Positions 1-10,699 of a stretch of 64,000 nt of DNA are shown piece after piece. The DNA lies in contig VTPC01089669.1 of NCBI GenBank assembly GCA_011009095.1, positions 124,001-188,000 on the forward strand, read 5' to 3'. The DNA is from Ignelater luminosus (lineage: Eukaryota > Arthropoda > Insecta > Coleoptera > Elateridae). The position numbers and the translations under genes were made by a program. The first letter of the stretch is position 1; every line of letters starts with the position of its first letter. Under the pieces are notes generated by a model. It saw only the letters and a program-made list of their open reading frames with translations, searched no databases and was not told the origin of the DNA.

Positions 1-48
1 TAATAAGTGCATGATGTCCATAATCTATTTTCCAAACGATCATCAATA

Positions 49-69
49 CACTACGCACTACGCACTACG
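49..69. repeat. Short tandem repeat, 3 x CACTACG
   Basis: Three perfect head-to-tail copies of the 7-mer CACTACG, followed by a further C. It is a simple microsatellite-sized repeat with no associated gene. Confidence 0.85.
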
Positions 70-1082
70 CTGTTCTCAGAAACGTTTGCATACAGAGCGT
101 GCTAACGAGTTGAAAGACAAACACTCGACTGGGATATAATCTGGCCCTAACGGGACATACAGAAGTAGCCAGGTTTCATATTTTAATAGACAGTCATAGT
201 TTTGAATATCTTTTAAATATTTCTCAGTTAGTTTTAGACAAAAAGATTTGATTTGATAAGGCAAACTAGCTTCCAGCTTCCAGATTCAGATAGGTCATTA
301 TATTGTGACGTAAGTACTCCCAATGCCGATTTCATCAAGTATCGATGTATGTATGCCCTTTTCTAACAGAAATCATTTGCTTTAGTTTGCTTGCAGTTTA
401 TATTTTATTTATTTGAATATCAGCAATTACGTCTGTGTACTCTACGTGTACCTCTAACGAAAACATCGTTAAAAACTGAAAAAATCTTAATGATAATATT
501 GCAGCATTTATAATAAACCTTCTATAAATAAACTTCAGCTTTAATGAATTGCTGCATTAAATGCATTTAAATTTCATGAACGGTTTCTGCCGCAAAACGC
601 TAAAATATATTTGTATTTGTGTGCACAAACCCAGGAATTCCGAAACCGCAAATTATAAGCATCAGGTTCATTATTACGCGTTAAATGGAAACACCTGTGG
701 CTAAAATTTACCATCCTTGCCCAATTTATTGGATTTTACCAAACACATAGTTTTCTATGTTTTCAACACACGTGTAGACGGTGAATTAGGTAGTATAATT
801 TGATTTTAGAGTACTTTAATGGAAATTGATTTGTGCAATTAATTATTCATTACTTTATAGACAGTAATTTGTTAATGTATTGCTGCCCTTTCCAACCTTG
901 GTATCCAGAAATAATTTTAAAACTTACCTTACATGTTTTCTTTATTTTATTTTCTAACTCTATTTATTTCAAGTTACAGGATAAATAAATTAGTCGAAGA
1001 ACACATATAGATATAATTATTTAAATTCTGCAGATCTATGAACGGATAACAAATAATACAAAAGGTGAATATTTAATTACAT
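70..1082. other. AT-rich non-coding stretch, nothing recognised
   Basis: I see no gene, RNA gene or mobile-element signature here. A 62-codon minus-strand frame at 76-264 has no motif and reads as a chance open frame. Confidence 0.6.
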
Positions 1083-1340
1083 TTAACCTGTATCAGGTAA
1101 TTTTGTAGGTATATGTTTTTTCATATACATAGTTAGAACTTTCTTTGCTTCCAATGTTTCTAAGATGGGCACTCGTTAATTGTTGTGTGACCCAAAGCTT
1201 TGTTGCGATGTCACTTTTGATTCTTTACCCGCATATAACTTTGAAATTTCCTTCTCCAAATATGACTTTGGATTGTACTTAACAACATAATCAGCAGTTA
1301 CTCTAACTTCTTCTAAAACTGATAAGCAATAATACTTTAC
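1083..1340 (-). pseudogene. Unrecognised protein-like frame with one internal stop
   Basis: Reading the minus strand from 1340 down, one frame stays open for about 50 codons, meets a single stop, and continues in the same frame for about 29 codons to a stop at 1083-1085. The composition looks protein-like (balanced charged residues, segments such as VLEEVRVTADYVVKYNPKSY and LEAKKVLTMYMKKHIP) and is not the Lys/Asn/Ile/Phe/Leu mix typical of random AT-rich frames in this window. I do not recognise the family. It could be the second half of the coding unit whose first half is the frame at 1370-1537, with a frameshift between them. A degraded transposon ORF or a retrocopy of a host gene are both possible. 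No start codon is needed for this reading, and function is unknown. Confidence 0.3.
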
Positions 1341-1369
1341 GACCACTCATACCACCAACAACCACGAAT

Positions 1370-1537
1370 TTATTTGGCCAACTTTAACTTTCTCGACTTT
1401 TCAATGTTTTCCTTCGTGCGCATTTTCCGGATTCTTGGAAAGATGACTTTAAAACTACCATTCTCTCGATGTCTCGATGACGCACCTTCTTCGGAAAGAA
1501 CTTTGAAGCCTAAATTATTTTTAGAAATAGTATCCAT
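1370..1537 (-). CDS. Small hypothetical basic protein (55 aa), probably a gene relic
   Basis: An ATG at 1537 opens 55 codons on the minus strand, ending in TAA at 1370-1372. The C-terminal half is strongly basic (segments FPRIRKMRTKENIEKSRKLK), as in a nucleic-acid-binding or nuclear-localisation tail. It lies directly upstream, in minus-strand sense, of the protein-like frame at 1083-1340, so both may be parts of one broken coding unit. I do not recognise the protein. The codon composition is less AT-driven than the surroundings, which is the main reason to list it. Chance is not excluded. Confidence 0.25.
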   Translation of the reverse strand: MDTISKNNLGFKVLSEEGASSRHRENGSFKVIFPRIRKMRTKENIEKSRKLKLAK

Positions 1538-1689
1538 TTCTGACTCACAAAAACGGAAAGCCTACACTTGGACACTAGTCGACGTCGACTTGATATAAAC
1601 TCAATAATTCTGGCTTATTTGATTTTTAAAATTGCCATAACTAAGTATCTAACTTTTATTATTTGAAATGTGTTTACATGACCGGAACT

Positions 1690-2480
1690 TCCCCAGGGTT
1701 GATAAGAGCATAATGTGCCCCATTTAATTCTTGGGATATCTTTTTGACACGTGATTCCCATGTTAAATGGATATCAATCTGTAAGCTCTGAAATAGATTT
1801 ACCGTTATTACTTTAAACCAGCATGCTACTTATATTTACGACCATGTCGTTATTACTACAAACTTTAATGGGTTTAGAATTTAAAAATTGTTCTATTGTT
1901 CTTGTTGCTTCATTAGTTGATTGTGCTATAACATCTAAATTTTTGCCTTTCGTTATTATTGTTGCATCGTTAGCGTACTGACATAAATTTACCATACCGA
2001 TGTTCTGTTGGAATTTCTCAGTTAAGTCATTTTTAAAAATTAGAAACAGTAATGGCGGCAAAATCCATACTTACACTATCTTCTGATTCATTCTTAATTT
2101 CAGTAAATTCCTTTCTTTGAGAAAAATATGATATTAAGCCATTTTTGGACGAACCTGTTTATGTTTTCTATTAATAAGTTGTGGTTTGACATCAAACGCC
2201 ATACTTAGGTCAAAGAATATTCCTGCGGACAAGTTTTTATTATTATCAAGAGCATTCAAGATGAAGGTTACTGACTGATATAAAGCAGTATTGTCGTACT
2301 GTTTCTTTTTATGAAACCATGTTGCGTTTTGAAAAACAGTTCGAATCTATTGAAATAGTCAATCACTTTGTCCGTTACTTTTGCAAATACAGACAAGTTA
2401 GAGACGTCTCCAGAGTTTTTGATATCAGTCTTATCGCCATCTTTATGTAGTGCGATTACTCTGACTTTGAACGTCTAATT
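1690..2480 (-). pseudogene. Reverse transcriptase domain of the Jockey-type LINE (broken)
   Basis: In minus-strand order one reads a finger motif VIALHKDGDKTD (about 2465), a KVTDKVIDYF helix, the QHGFIKRNST motif (usual form QHGFRxxxST), the motif-A block GIFFDLSMAFD (about 2215), PPLLFLIFKND (usual GPLLFLIYIND, about 2050), CQYANDATII (about 1980, the position of the catalytic F/YADD box), and the downstream thumb-type block DIHLTWESRVKKIS (about 1760). The catalytic box is YAND, not YADD, and the frames shift between blocks. Known family role: copies element RNA into DNA at the target site. This copy cannot do so. The 82-codon frame at 1813-2061 is just the least damaged part. Confidence 0.85.
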
Positions 2481-3253
2481 CATGTGCTGCTCTTAAGAAC
2501 ATACTAACTTCTATTTGCCTATTTATACTTGAGTATACAAGAGTGCTTTCCTTGATTGGCTGTCTGGGTTAGAAATTATTTGATCGTCAATCGTCTATGC
2601 AATAGGTTTTTTAGTGTTTTGATTTTGCATAATAGAGTTTATAGCATACCTTTAAAACATTCTCTAAATTCGTAATCTTGTTATCACTAAACTGCTGCCT
2701 AACCAGCTGTATCTGATTATTGTAGAGTCTTCTTTTCTCTTTATATTCTTGTTATAATTGCTGATTATTAGTTGCTTTAATTAAGATGATAGATTTTGTA
2801 TTTCGTCTGTAAATAGTGACTTATTTGAAGATTTGTATTTCAGCGTTCGCTTCTGTAATGGAATAGATGTATTAAAATAGTATTTAAAAATATTTATAAA
2901 TTTTTTGCAATAGTCTTTTTTATTCTGTTAGCAAACTGCTTGCAATTTTTATCTAAAAAATTTCGCTTAAAGATATACTTGGTTGTATTACTTAAACATT
3001 GATTTCTCACAAAAATCTTTAATAATCAGAAAAGTCTGTATGGACAGTTTCTACAACTACCATACTATGATTTGTAAAAATATTATCAAGAAGAGTACCA
3101 CTGTATCTTGTAGGTACATTTACAGTTTGTTGTAGACCATATCTATTTAATAAATTCAAAAAGCTTGGTGTAGTTTTCTTTCAACCATTAAATGGATATT
3201 AAAGTCATCACTTAAAAAGGTATAGTCAACTCTGTTAAATGTACACTGCTAGG

Positions 3254-3777
3254 CAGTGATGGGTATTATCTAGACACAAAGTATCTAGATACTGTATTTA
3301 GATAGAATAATTATATCTTGTATCTGAATCTAGATATAATTATGAAAATGTATCTTGTATCTGTAACTAGATACATTTCAGCTGTATCTTTAATGACAGA
3401 TGTATTTTTACTCAAATAATTAGAAAATTTTGCAGTTTTGTAATCAGTTTAATTTTTAAAGATGCTTTTGTCATCCCTTTCCACGTAAAGATAATTTATG
3501 GCAATAAATTTGGTAAATTATCTTCATAAAGGGACCTTAATAAACATTTATTTTTTAATTTAGTTTATTCTTTAGAAATTTCTAGTTTCTTTGAAGTAAG
3601 CTATATTCAGTGATGGGTATTATCTAGATACTGTATCTAGATACAATAATTACATCTTGGATCTGAATCTAAATATAATTATGAAAATGTATCTTGTATC
3701 TGTTACTAGATACAATAAATATTTGTTTATGTATATCTGTATCTAGATAAAATATTATTGTAGCTTACCCATCACTG
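3254..3777. mobile_element. hAT-type non-autonomous element (MITE), 524 bp, with 8-bp target duplication
   Basis: The left end reads CAGTGATGGGTA and the right end TACCCATCACTG, a perfect 12-bp terminal inverted repeat. Both sides are flanked by the identical 8-mer CTGCTAGG (3246-3253 and 3778-3785). CAG-type termini plus an 8-bp duplication are diagnostic of the hAT superfamily. There is no coding potential. The interior is packed with variants of the palindrome TATCTAGATA, likely subterminal transposase-binding repeats by analogy with other hATs (inference). The target is the endonuclease of an older minus-strand LINE, so this insertion is the younger event. Confidence 0.93.
3608..3777. repeat. 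Second, internal copy of the MITE left end (170-bp unit)
   Basis: The left-end sequence CAGTGATGGGTATTATCTAG recurs at 3608 and is followed by about 120 bases closely matching the outer copy that begins at 3254. From 3608 to the shared right end at 3777 this is a complete 170-bp unit with its own inverted ends. The 8 bases left of 3608 do not match the 8 bases right of 3777, so it was not a simple separate insertion. The whole element is best read as a dimer or internally rearranged form. Confidence 0.8.
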
Positions 3778-4090
3778 CTGCTAGGTGAACGATATACAGT
3801 TACTACCTATCATTATGCACCTCTTATTTTCCAATTCAAAAGTGCAACTGGTGTATTCGAAATCCTGTTCCACGCATTCTGGCCATAGGTTTAATGGTTT
3901 TGCAATTAATTCTAAATTTACCACTACTGCTATACCATCAGTTCTACAGTAATAGTTTATTTTATATAATTTTTCTAAAACAAAATTTTCTATACATACA
4001 TAAATCAGTCATCCAGTCAAGATGTGGTTCAGAAATATGTCCATATTTAACTTTTTATTTTTCATGCTTCTAGCGTTTATATGCATTATT

Positions 4091-5595
4091 CTAAACTGGT
4101 TTTCTTTCAAAATTAGCTAGCTAGAGCAAATACTCTATTAGTTTATTTTTTCTTATACAGTCTTACGTATCACCCGATGTTATTTAATTTCCTTGCAGTA
4201 TATTTCATTCCTCATGGAATTTACTGTTTGGCATTGTGCGATTCATATACCTGCAATGCTTCGTGTAGCATTTGTTTTAAAAGAACAGAAATCTTATTTT
4301 GTTGCTTTTAAATTAGTGGGCATTGATTTATAGAATGTTTAAAATACAGCATGTGTTACCATGACAATCAGCTATCAAGATTTAAGAGTATGTCAAGAAA
4401 ACGTCATTTGATCTCATAATCGATCAACTTCGAAAGTTAAGGAATCTGCTTGCCAAGTATTTGCATTTACTGTCAGAACATCCCATTAAATAAAATGTTG
4501 TAAAGTAATAATAATATTTATGTACATTATACGCTATGTTACGCAACGCAACCATCATTTTATAAAATACACGAACGTTAATAGAAATCTGTATTTTAGC
4601 TTAATTAGAATCTTATAAGTTATTTTATATCATAAATACTGGTTTTAACTCCCTTTTCTTTTTTAATGTGTATCGTTGTTATTTAACGTCAAGGCAAACA
4701 CACTATTGTCTGAAATTGTCTATCCATGTTTTCCTGCACGATATCAATCCTCCTGACCAGGCGATTGCGTGACGAATTTGATTAAATGCGTTGGTTATTT
4801 AGATTTTTTCTTCTTTTTTTTAGTCCGGTTTAATGTTCGCCAATGAAAGATTAATACCCTACTAGTTTCTATATGTATGTATATGTAACAGATAATCGGT
4901 AAAACTATTTCAGGTTGACCTATAAAAATTTAAAACGGAATGAATTCAGTTTTAAAAGTTCTCTTTTATTCGTTTATTTTCTGCTTGGAAGATACATATA
5001 TAATGTGTTGCGTGGTTATAACGATCAGATGTCTCATTTTATGTTGATAAGCTAACTATTGTGTTATAGACAGCAATTTTTTTCATAACCCACAATTTTA
5101 GATCTTTTCGATCTCTGTATAATCGCCTATAAAAACCATTAGTTTGTACTTATCAGGAAATAGAATTAAAATTTCCAAAATAGCGGTACTGATAACCATC
5201 TTTACTAATGTAAAAATGAAATAAATAACAGATATGTAAATTGGACTTTGGCATTTCACGTAAATACGTTGAATATGGAAGAAGAATTAAATTATAAATA
5301 ATAAATCGAATTTATGCCCTAGGGATAAACTCTTTCGGTATAATAAAGTTCCAGAAGAATTAGATAATATAGAAACTAAAAATAGATAGAACTGGAAGTA
5401 TATAACGTTCTAATTATAAGGAACAAGATTTATGAGACTGTCTTTATGAATACAATGATGAATTGATTGTTCAGTTTATAATAATGCTTTGGACCCCATA
5501 TACAAAGTGTCCCACTTCATTGTTCCGTAACTTCATTATTTATAAAGCTAAAGCAAGAGTTCGCAATCATTTGTTTTTAGCTACTAAACGGTAGC
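4091..5595. other. AT-rich non-coding stretch, nothing recognised
   Basis: No motif-bearing frame, tRNA-like fold or terminal repeat was seen in this interval on either strand. Confidence 0.55.
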
Positions 5596-5811
5596 TTAAA
5601 ATAATCTAAAGAAGCTTTCAGATTTAGTGTCCACACAATTTCGATCCTCAACAAAGTAAAAAATAGGATAGAATACGTAAGAACGCGCTGCCGCCTCAGC
5701 TCTCTTCCGTTCCCCGTAAGCCGTCTTATGTTCTGTAGGAGTGATTTTAGTGCCATCCGATTCACAAAGACTTCTTCTTTCTTGTTGTAAGCATTTTCGA
5801 TAGGCTATATC
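5596..5811 (-). pseudogene. Unrecognised 71-codon protein-like frame without start codon
   Basis: The minus strand is open from 5811 to a TAA at 5596-5598. The reading is rich in Glu, Arg, Lys and Ala (segments QQERRSLCESDGTKITP and TAYGERKRAEAAARS), unlike random frames at this base composition, and locally the DNA is more GC-rich than its surroundings. There is no ATG in the open stretch; an AG lies just upstream (about 5812), so an exon is conceivable, but no pyrimidine tract precedes it. A different minus frame at 5577-5765 has an ATG but a less protein-like sequence. I do not recognise the family. It may be an exon relic or part of an unknown transposon. Confidence 0.3.
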
Positions 5812-6126
5812 TTATTCACCACATACAGTTTATCGAAAATATCTTTCTATAAGATAGATAACGTTCGGTTAGATCAATTATACAACATCTCAAAGTCCTT
5901 GCTATCGTGTCTCTGTTCGGAGCCATGCTAATTACAGTGCGCACGAGGGGGGCCAAAATTACTTACCCGCTCGTTGCGTGGTTGCGTGACCTTGGAATTA
6001 TTACTAGTATAAAATTTTATTTTTCAACTATCTAAATCAGTTATAACCTTTTCGCTATCTTTTTTAGTTTTTGAATTACTGACGAATATCTGATATACAC
6101 TATTTTGGGGCATCGAGTCTTTTTAC
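5812..6126. other. Short non-coding stretch with a GC-rich patch
   Basis: A local GC-rich patch at about 5935-5995 (includes a run of six G) stands out against the AT-rich background. No gene or repeat structure is recognised. Confidence 0.5.
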
Positions 6127-6427
6127 AGAACTCACATCGGTGAAAAACCTGAGCTATGCATTATGGATGTCAAAACTAAACAAGCTGATATTAAATAAAT
6201 AATCAACAACCAAAATTGTAAAATGCCGTAAAGTACATCCCGATAACGGCATCAAACACACTAAGATGCGCACGTTGATTTGTATCCTTCAAAGAATCTT
6301 ACATGATTCCAGGGTTGCCAAATGTTATTTAATTCTAAATTTTTTACATTCAAAACCACTAGAAGCTACTAAATTTCCATTAGTTTTTATTAAAGAACGA
6401 AATACTTATATCATACCGTTATTCTAA
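6127..6427 (+). pseudogene. Possible C2H2 zinc-finger relic (linker motif only)
   Basis: A plus-strand frame at 6127-6198 encodes RTHIGEKPELC, very close to the H-x-R-T-H-T-G-E-K-P-x-x-C linker that joins tandem C2H2 zinc fingers, followed by a stop at 6196-6198. The histidine expected four residues before the conserved H is a phenylalanine. In another frame, about 6208-6427 is open for about 70 codons and includes CRKVHPDNGIKHTKMRT, which could be a degenerate next finger (C and H-x3-x spacing is imperfect). The linker match is short, so it may be coincidence. If real, it is a decayed zinc-finger gene or a domesticated-transposon remnant. Confidence 0.25.
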
Positions 6428-8431
6428 GCTTGAAAGACTAAGATACTACTGAACGACTTAGGGACTAGGCTTTTAGTCATCTTTAACAAACTCTAATTAG
6501 TGCTAAAAATGTGTTAGAGGAGATACAGAGATTCAAAACGATCTTAACATAACTAATTCTTTTTCCGGGGATACCCTATATATTTTTATATGGTTAGACA
6601 TATGATTCTTTAGTTATATCTCGACCTTTTATTGAGATACTTATTTTATACTGTATTTGTTTAAATTAAAGTTAATTATGAAATGTACACTAGTTTATTT
6701 TCTTCAGGTTATTGCGATAATTTGTTTCATCCAAATACACCTTTTACGCATAAGATGCTTGCCTCACCCGAATACATGAAGTGCTATATATTTACTTTTT
6801 AGTTTGTGAGATGATATTTTAGGGAAATCTATAGGTAAAGATATTTTTCGCTCTCTTTTATCTTAAGAGGGATCAATTAAAAGCTACTTGTAGATCTTTT
6901 CAACATCAACAAAGAAAGTGTAAAGTTGAATACTACAGACTTAGAAAATGGTCAGTTGTACTAACAGCTGAAACGCTTTACAATACTGAAAATGTGGTAG
7001 CCACGCTTTTCTGTCATACGAGAACATTGTGTTGGGAAAATAAAACAAAATTTCAGAAGGTGAATGAACAACAATACTCTTGCGCACAAATTCTTCAGGT
7101 CCAGGATTGAGTAGAAGCATTGGGGGAAAAATAAATTCTTACGATTTTCTTAAACTCACACTTGTAGTTTGTTTCTTAAAATGGAGAAATAAGAAATATG
7201 ATTTGATATAAGTTAAATCTCTATTAAATATACAAAATGAATTATTACTATTTAATAAACAAAATACAATATGATCAAGACGTCTTTGTATAAGAAACGG
7301 GTTGTGAAATTTAAAACTCATATCTGATATTAAATTCTACATCTAATTTCTATCATACCGATATTTTATAAGAAACTTTATTGACATCTGTTAAAATTGA
7401 AGCGTTTCAAAAAGAACATAGAACTTTTATGATCAAATTATATTACCAGAATGGTAGTCGTGGCGAAAATGGTAAGTGAATATATTTGTTCGTTTATTTT
7501 TGAATAAATGCCGATTTCGGTAGTATGATTTAATCATAAATATCTTATGTTTTTTTACATTTTCACTTAAGAAACTAAGTTTTGACATATTACTTTTAAA
7601 TTCCAAACTGCCTCTTATACAAAGACTTCTTGATCATCATCATCACTACATAAATGTAACTAGTTTCTGATCGCTTCAATTTAAAAATTTTTATTAAATG
7701 CAAACGTTGTGCTAGCTAATGAATTCTTTCAGAAATTTTAGATTTTGTTTCTAGTTAGAAATAGTTATACTGTTACGAATATAACTATAAGATAATAATT
7801 ATTTCCATAATGACCAATATGAGACTAACATTGTTACGACAAGAAAAACGTATTCATTTTAACGATATCTCCTAATATATAAGACTGAACTATTTGGAGG
7901 GGCAAGAAAAATGGTGAAAGCTATAAATAAGTTATAAGGTAATAGAGTAAAGACGTTTGCATTTTATCGATTTCAGAAACAAGCTTACACTTGATCTTGG
8001 TTGAATTATGCCAATTTCTGGCACTATGCCAGGTTAGATGCTTCTACATGATGACGTGTCACTGAAATTATGCACTGCATGAAATATATTGCCTTCATAC
8101 TTTCTTTTTCATGGTTATGTGTTCCAATATGCAAACATTAGAAACGTATGTTTTCTGTAAACGAACAAAAAATTATTAGATATTTATTAGTAAATATCTT
8201 TTTGGTTATTCCATTATCCAATTTCCTTTATCTATGGATTTCATTGCATTATAAAAGCTTATATGATTTTGAAACTGTAAAAAGCAAAACTGAATGAAAC
8301 TATACGAATGATAATACATTACATACATACATAACGGACAAAGAAAGCGTTGCAATTTTTTTAATAATTATTAAACATTAAATAGTATAGTAAATTATTT
8401 CCTGAACTTATACATATAGAAAATTTAGATT
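6428..8431. other. AT-rich non-coding stretch, nothing recognised
   Basis: No coding signature, tRNA-like fold or transposon terminus was identified. A 60-codon minus frame at 7139-7321 is low-complexity and motif-free. Confidence 0.55.
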
Positions 8432-8500
8432 TTGCAGAGGGATTCGAATCCACATTTCTGGTACGCCGGACCATTGCTCTACCATGTAAGTCAGTGGAGT
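8432..8500 (-). pseudogene. tRNA-like sequence (tRNA pseudogene or head of a tRNA-derived SINE)
   Basis: On the minus strand the order is a D-arm-like block (CATGGTAGAGC), a 4-bp anticodon-like stem TGGT/ACCA around a 7-nt loop CCGGCGT, a variable spacer, then the B-box GATTCGAATCC and a CTCTGC 3' end. GGTAGAGC and GATTCGAATCC match the internal RNA polymerase III A- and B-box regions. If real, the loop would present GGC (Ala), but position 33 is C, not the invariant U, the D-stem pairs poorly, and no 5' acceptor strand matching CTCTGC is visible. It is therefore not a functional tRNA. No SINE body or tail was evident downstream. Confidence 0.5.
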
Positions 8501-9711
8501 TATACCCCAAGCAAAGCTAAATCTTCTATAGCTATTCTATCTATTGTAGTCTTAAATTTACTGTAGTACGTTGTGTATTTCCACTATGTAATTCTATTGA
8601 AAATGAGAATGTCGTTAAATGATTATACACAACTGCATCATTAGTAATTTACATGGAAACTTGATTTAATAAATAAGCTATATGAGGCAGAAAGCTTTCT
8701 ATTACTAATTTCGTAAAAGTAAGATATTAGTTGATAAGCACAACACAAATGTAGAAAGAGCATCGTGTAATCTGCAGAAATAACATTGACAAAAAGGAAA
8801 GCTTCTCTATGGACGAGATATTTTACATTTCCATTATTTTAATTAGCTAGGTATTCTGTGATGCATAGAACTTATTTCATTGGCAACTCTAGTTATAATT
8901 AATTAACATTTAGTCTTTGTTTTAAATTTTAAATTCCTGCTCATGCCATAACTGCACCGGTGTCCTTTGATGATTTCAATTAATCTGATAAAACACTTTT
9001 GTAACAGAATGTGTTAATAGGATTATCAATTCACTATGTACATATGTATTTTAATAACTAATATTTATTATAATACGTTAACAAATTAATAATGAATATA
9101 GGAAATTGCAATTACTTTAAAGTTTTTCATTTCTTCACACAAATGAAGATTAAATTAAAAATAAAAGTTTTTCTATTTGAAACGCCCGATATTGGATTAG
9201 TCAGACCACTACCCTGTCAGAGTGTAGATAGAAATATGAAAGAGTGACCTTTTGCATTATTAATATTATTTACTAACTAAATGTGAACGTTGATATCCAT
9301 CGTAAAAAAAGTTAAAATTTTAAAAGTGGTTATAACATAGTTCAAAAGATAAATAAAAGGTCGGCTTTTATTGCTTCTCTCTTAATAACAAGATATTGAA
9401 ATTAATAAAATTAAACGTTATCAAGTATTTTAATCGTTTCATTTAATTAGTCTACTTTTCTAAATATTGAAACATTGTAAGATCAAATGTGAATGTTACA
9501 TTAAATAAGGAATAAACACCACCAATACAAAATGCAAATGTAATTTTAAAATTTTCCGACATTTTCAATAAAATATACAGTAATTCAGTACAATAAACTA
9601 GGAGGAGTTTGATTTAGTCTAAGTGTTTGCAAAATCTCTTGCTGCAATTAGTGGTTTATGTTTCTTGTTTGATAACATTGAATAGTCCATAAGAGTCCAC
9701 AAACCATTCTA
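8501..9711. other. AT-rich non-coding stretch, nothing recognised
   Basis: No feature supported on either strand. Confidence 0.55.
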
Positions 9712-9713
9712 TA

Positions 9714-10110
9714 CAGGGTGATACTAGAAGTCTATATAAAGAGAGGCTCACTAATGTATACTTTCTAATATACCGTATGTTAAAATAGTAGTCATCTTAT
9801 TATCACAAGAAATCTCGTTTTGCTCACACTCAATTTAAGATATTGAATGGACGAGAAAACTTAATATGCAACAATAAATTTGAAAGATTTCAAGGAATTC
9901 GATTTTAAAATTACGTGAAAAATGAAAAAATAACATTTAATATAATAACGTATTTTTTAAGAAGTGTATGCATCCTGCACTAAATCTTTGTTTCTAGTAA
10001 AAGCGCCGACCCTAAAAATTCGTAGATGAATCTTTACAATAATTTTCATATAGAGCTTTTTATTTCATTTTGTGCCTATTCAAAAATAAAGTTTTTTAGT
10101 CAACACCCTG
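9714..10110. mobile_element. Non-autonomous Tc1/mariner-like element with CAGGGTG ends, 397 bp
   Basis: The left end CAGGGTG at 9714-9720 and right end CACCCTG at 10104-10110 form an inverted pair, each bordered by TA (9712-9713 and 10111-10112), the target duplication of the mariner superfamily. Beyond the first 7 bases the inverted match is weak (a few shared positions over the next 10). There is no coding capacity. The same CACCCTGTA terminus recurs at 10886, 11563 and 30604, the last near a mariner-like transposase relic, so these may belong to one transposon group. Confidence 0.55.
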
Positions 10111-10699
10111 TATCTTAAAAATGATACATGTGTGGATTCCTGTTCTCTCAGAAATTCATGCTTACTCAAAATTTACTTACTACAGGTCTGCGTATTTTAG
10201 TATAATTTAAATGGAATTCAATTATAGACATTCAAGCTATTTAACTAAAAGAATTAACTAAATAATTCTTCAGACGTGTTGTTTTTGTTATTGATCCAAC
10301 TGTTATTAAATATCTGATAACTAGTTCATTCTACCATACGTACATCGTGCAATACGTGCTAATAAAAGCATTTCGCTGTTAAATAGTTAACATCATTATT
10401 TATGTATTTCCTTATAAATAATAATCTGCATGCGCATGTGTTTAAATGACTCATTTTCGTACAGTATTGCTAGATTGCTTACAAGGGATCTCTAAACTTG
10501 ACATAAATAATCAATAATATTCATACTTCAAATTCTTCGAACAATCACTATACTTGTTTTTACATTTATTGTATTTATTTTCAGCATGCTCCCCTGCATA
10601 GAACTTACTTAAATATCACGAATATTATCTATAGTACCACATCAAATTATTAACACAAACACTATAACTAAACTATCCAAATAACAGTAACTACCCTTC

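Larger units (their letters stand above)
1690..4090 (-). mobile_element. Jockey-type non-LTR retrotransposon relic, nested with a hAT-type MITE
   Basis: Minus-strand homology runs from an apurinic-type endonuclease (about 4090-3010, interrupted) through a linker to a reverse transcriptase (about 2480-1690). Order and motifs match one ORF2 of a Jockey/CR1-group LINE. There are many stops and frameshifts, so it is dead. The 5' part (ORF1, start of the endonuclease) is missing and no clear 3' tail can be placed below 1690. The element is split at 3254-3777 by a later insertion. Clade assignment within the Jockey/CR1 group is by motif style only and could be wrong. Confidence 0.8.
3010..4090 (-). 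pseudogene. Endonuclease domain of the Jockey-type LINE (broken, interrupted)
   Basis: The minus-strand relic begins near 4060 with HISEPHLD (position of the usual SETWL motif), followed by GIAVVVNLE (about 3925; usual GGVAIYxR), then the YRSP motif split by the inserted element at 3254-3777. After the insertion come LSDDFNIHL (about 3205; usual GDFN) and GTLLDNIFTNH (about 3095; usual xTLIDxIFTN). These are the successive motifs of an exonuclease/endonuclease/phosphatase-type LINE nuclease, which nicks target DNA to prime reverse transcription. The first third of the domain is lost. Removing the insertion and one copy of the 8-bp duplication restores YRSPSS across the junction. Confidence 0.8.

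Noticed and set aside
5935-5995. GC-rich patch considered as a promoter or CpG island
   Set aside because: Very short, no TATA/Inr arrangement or downstream gene to support a promoter.
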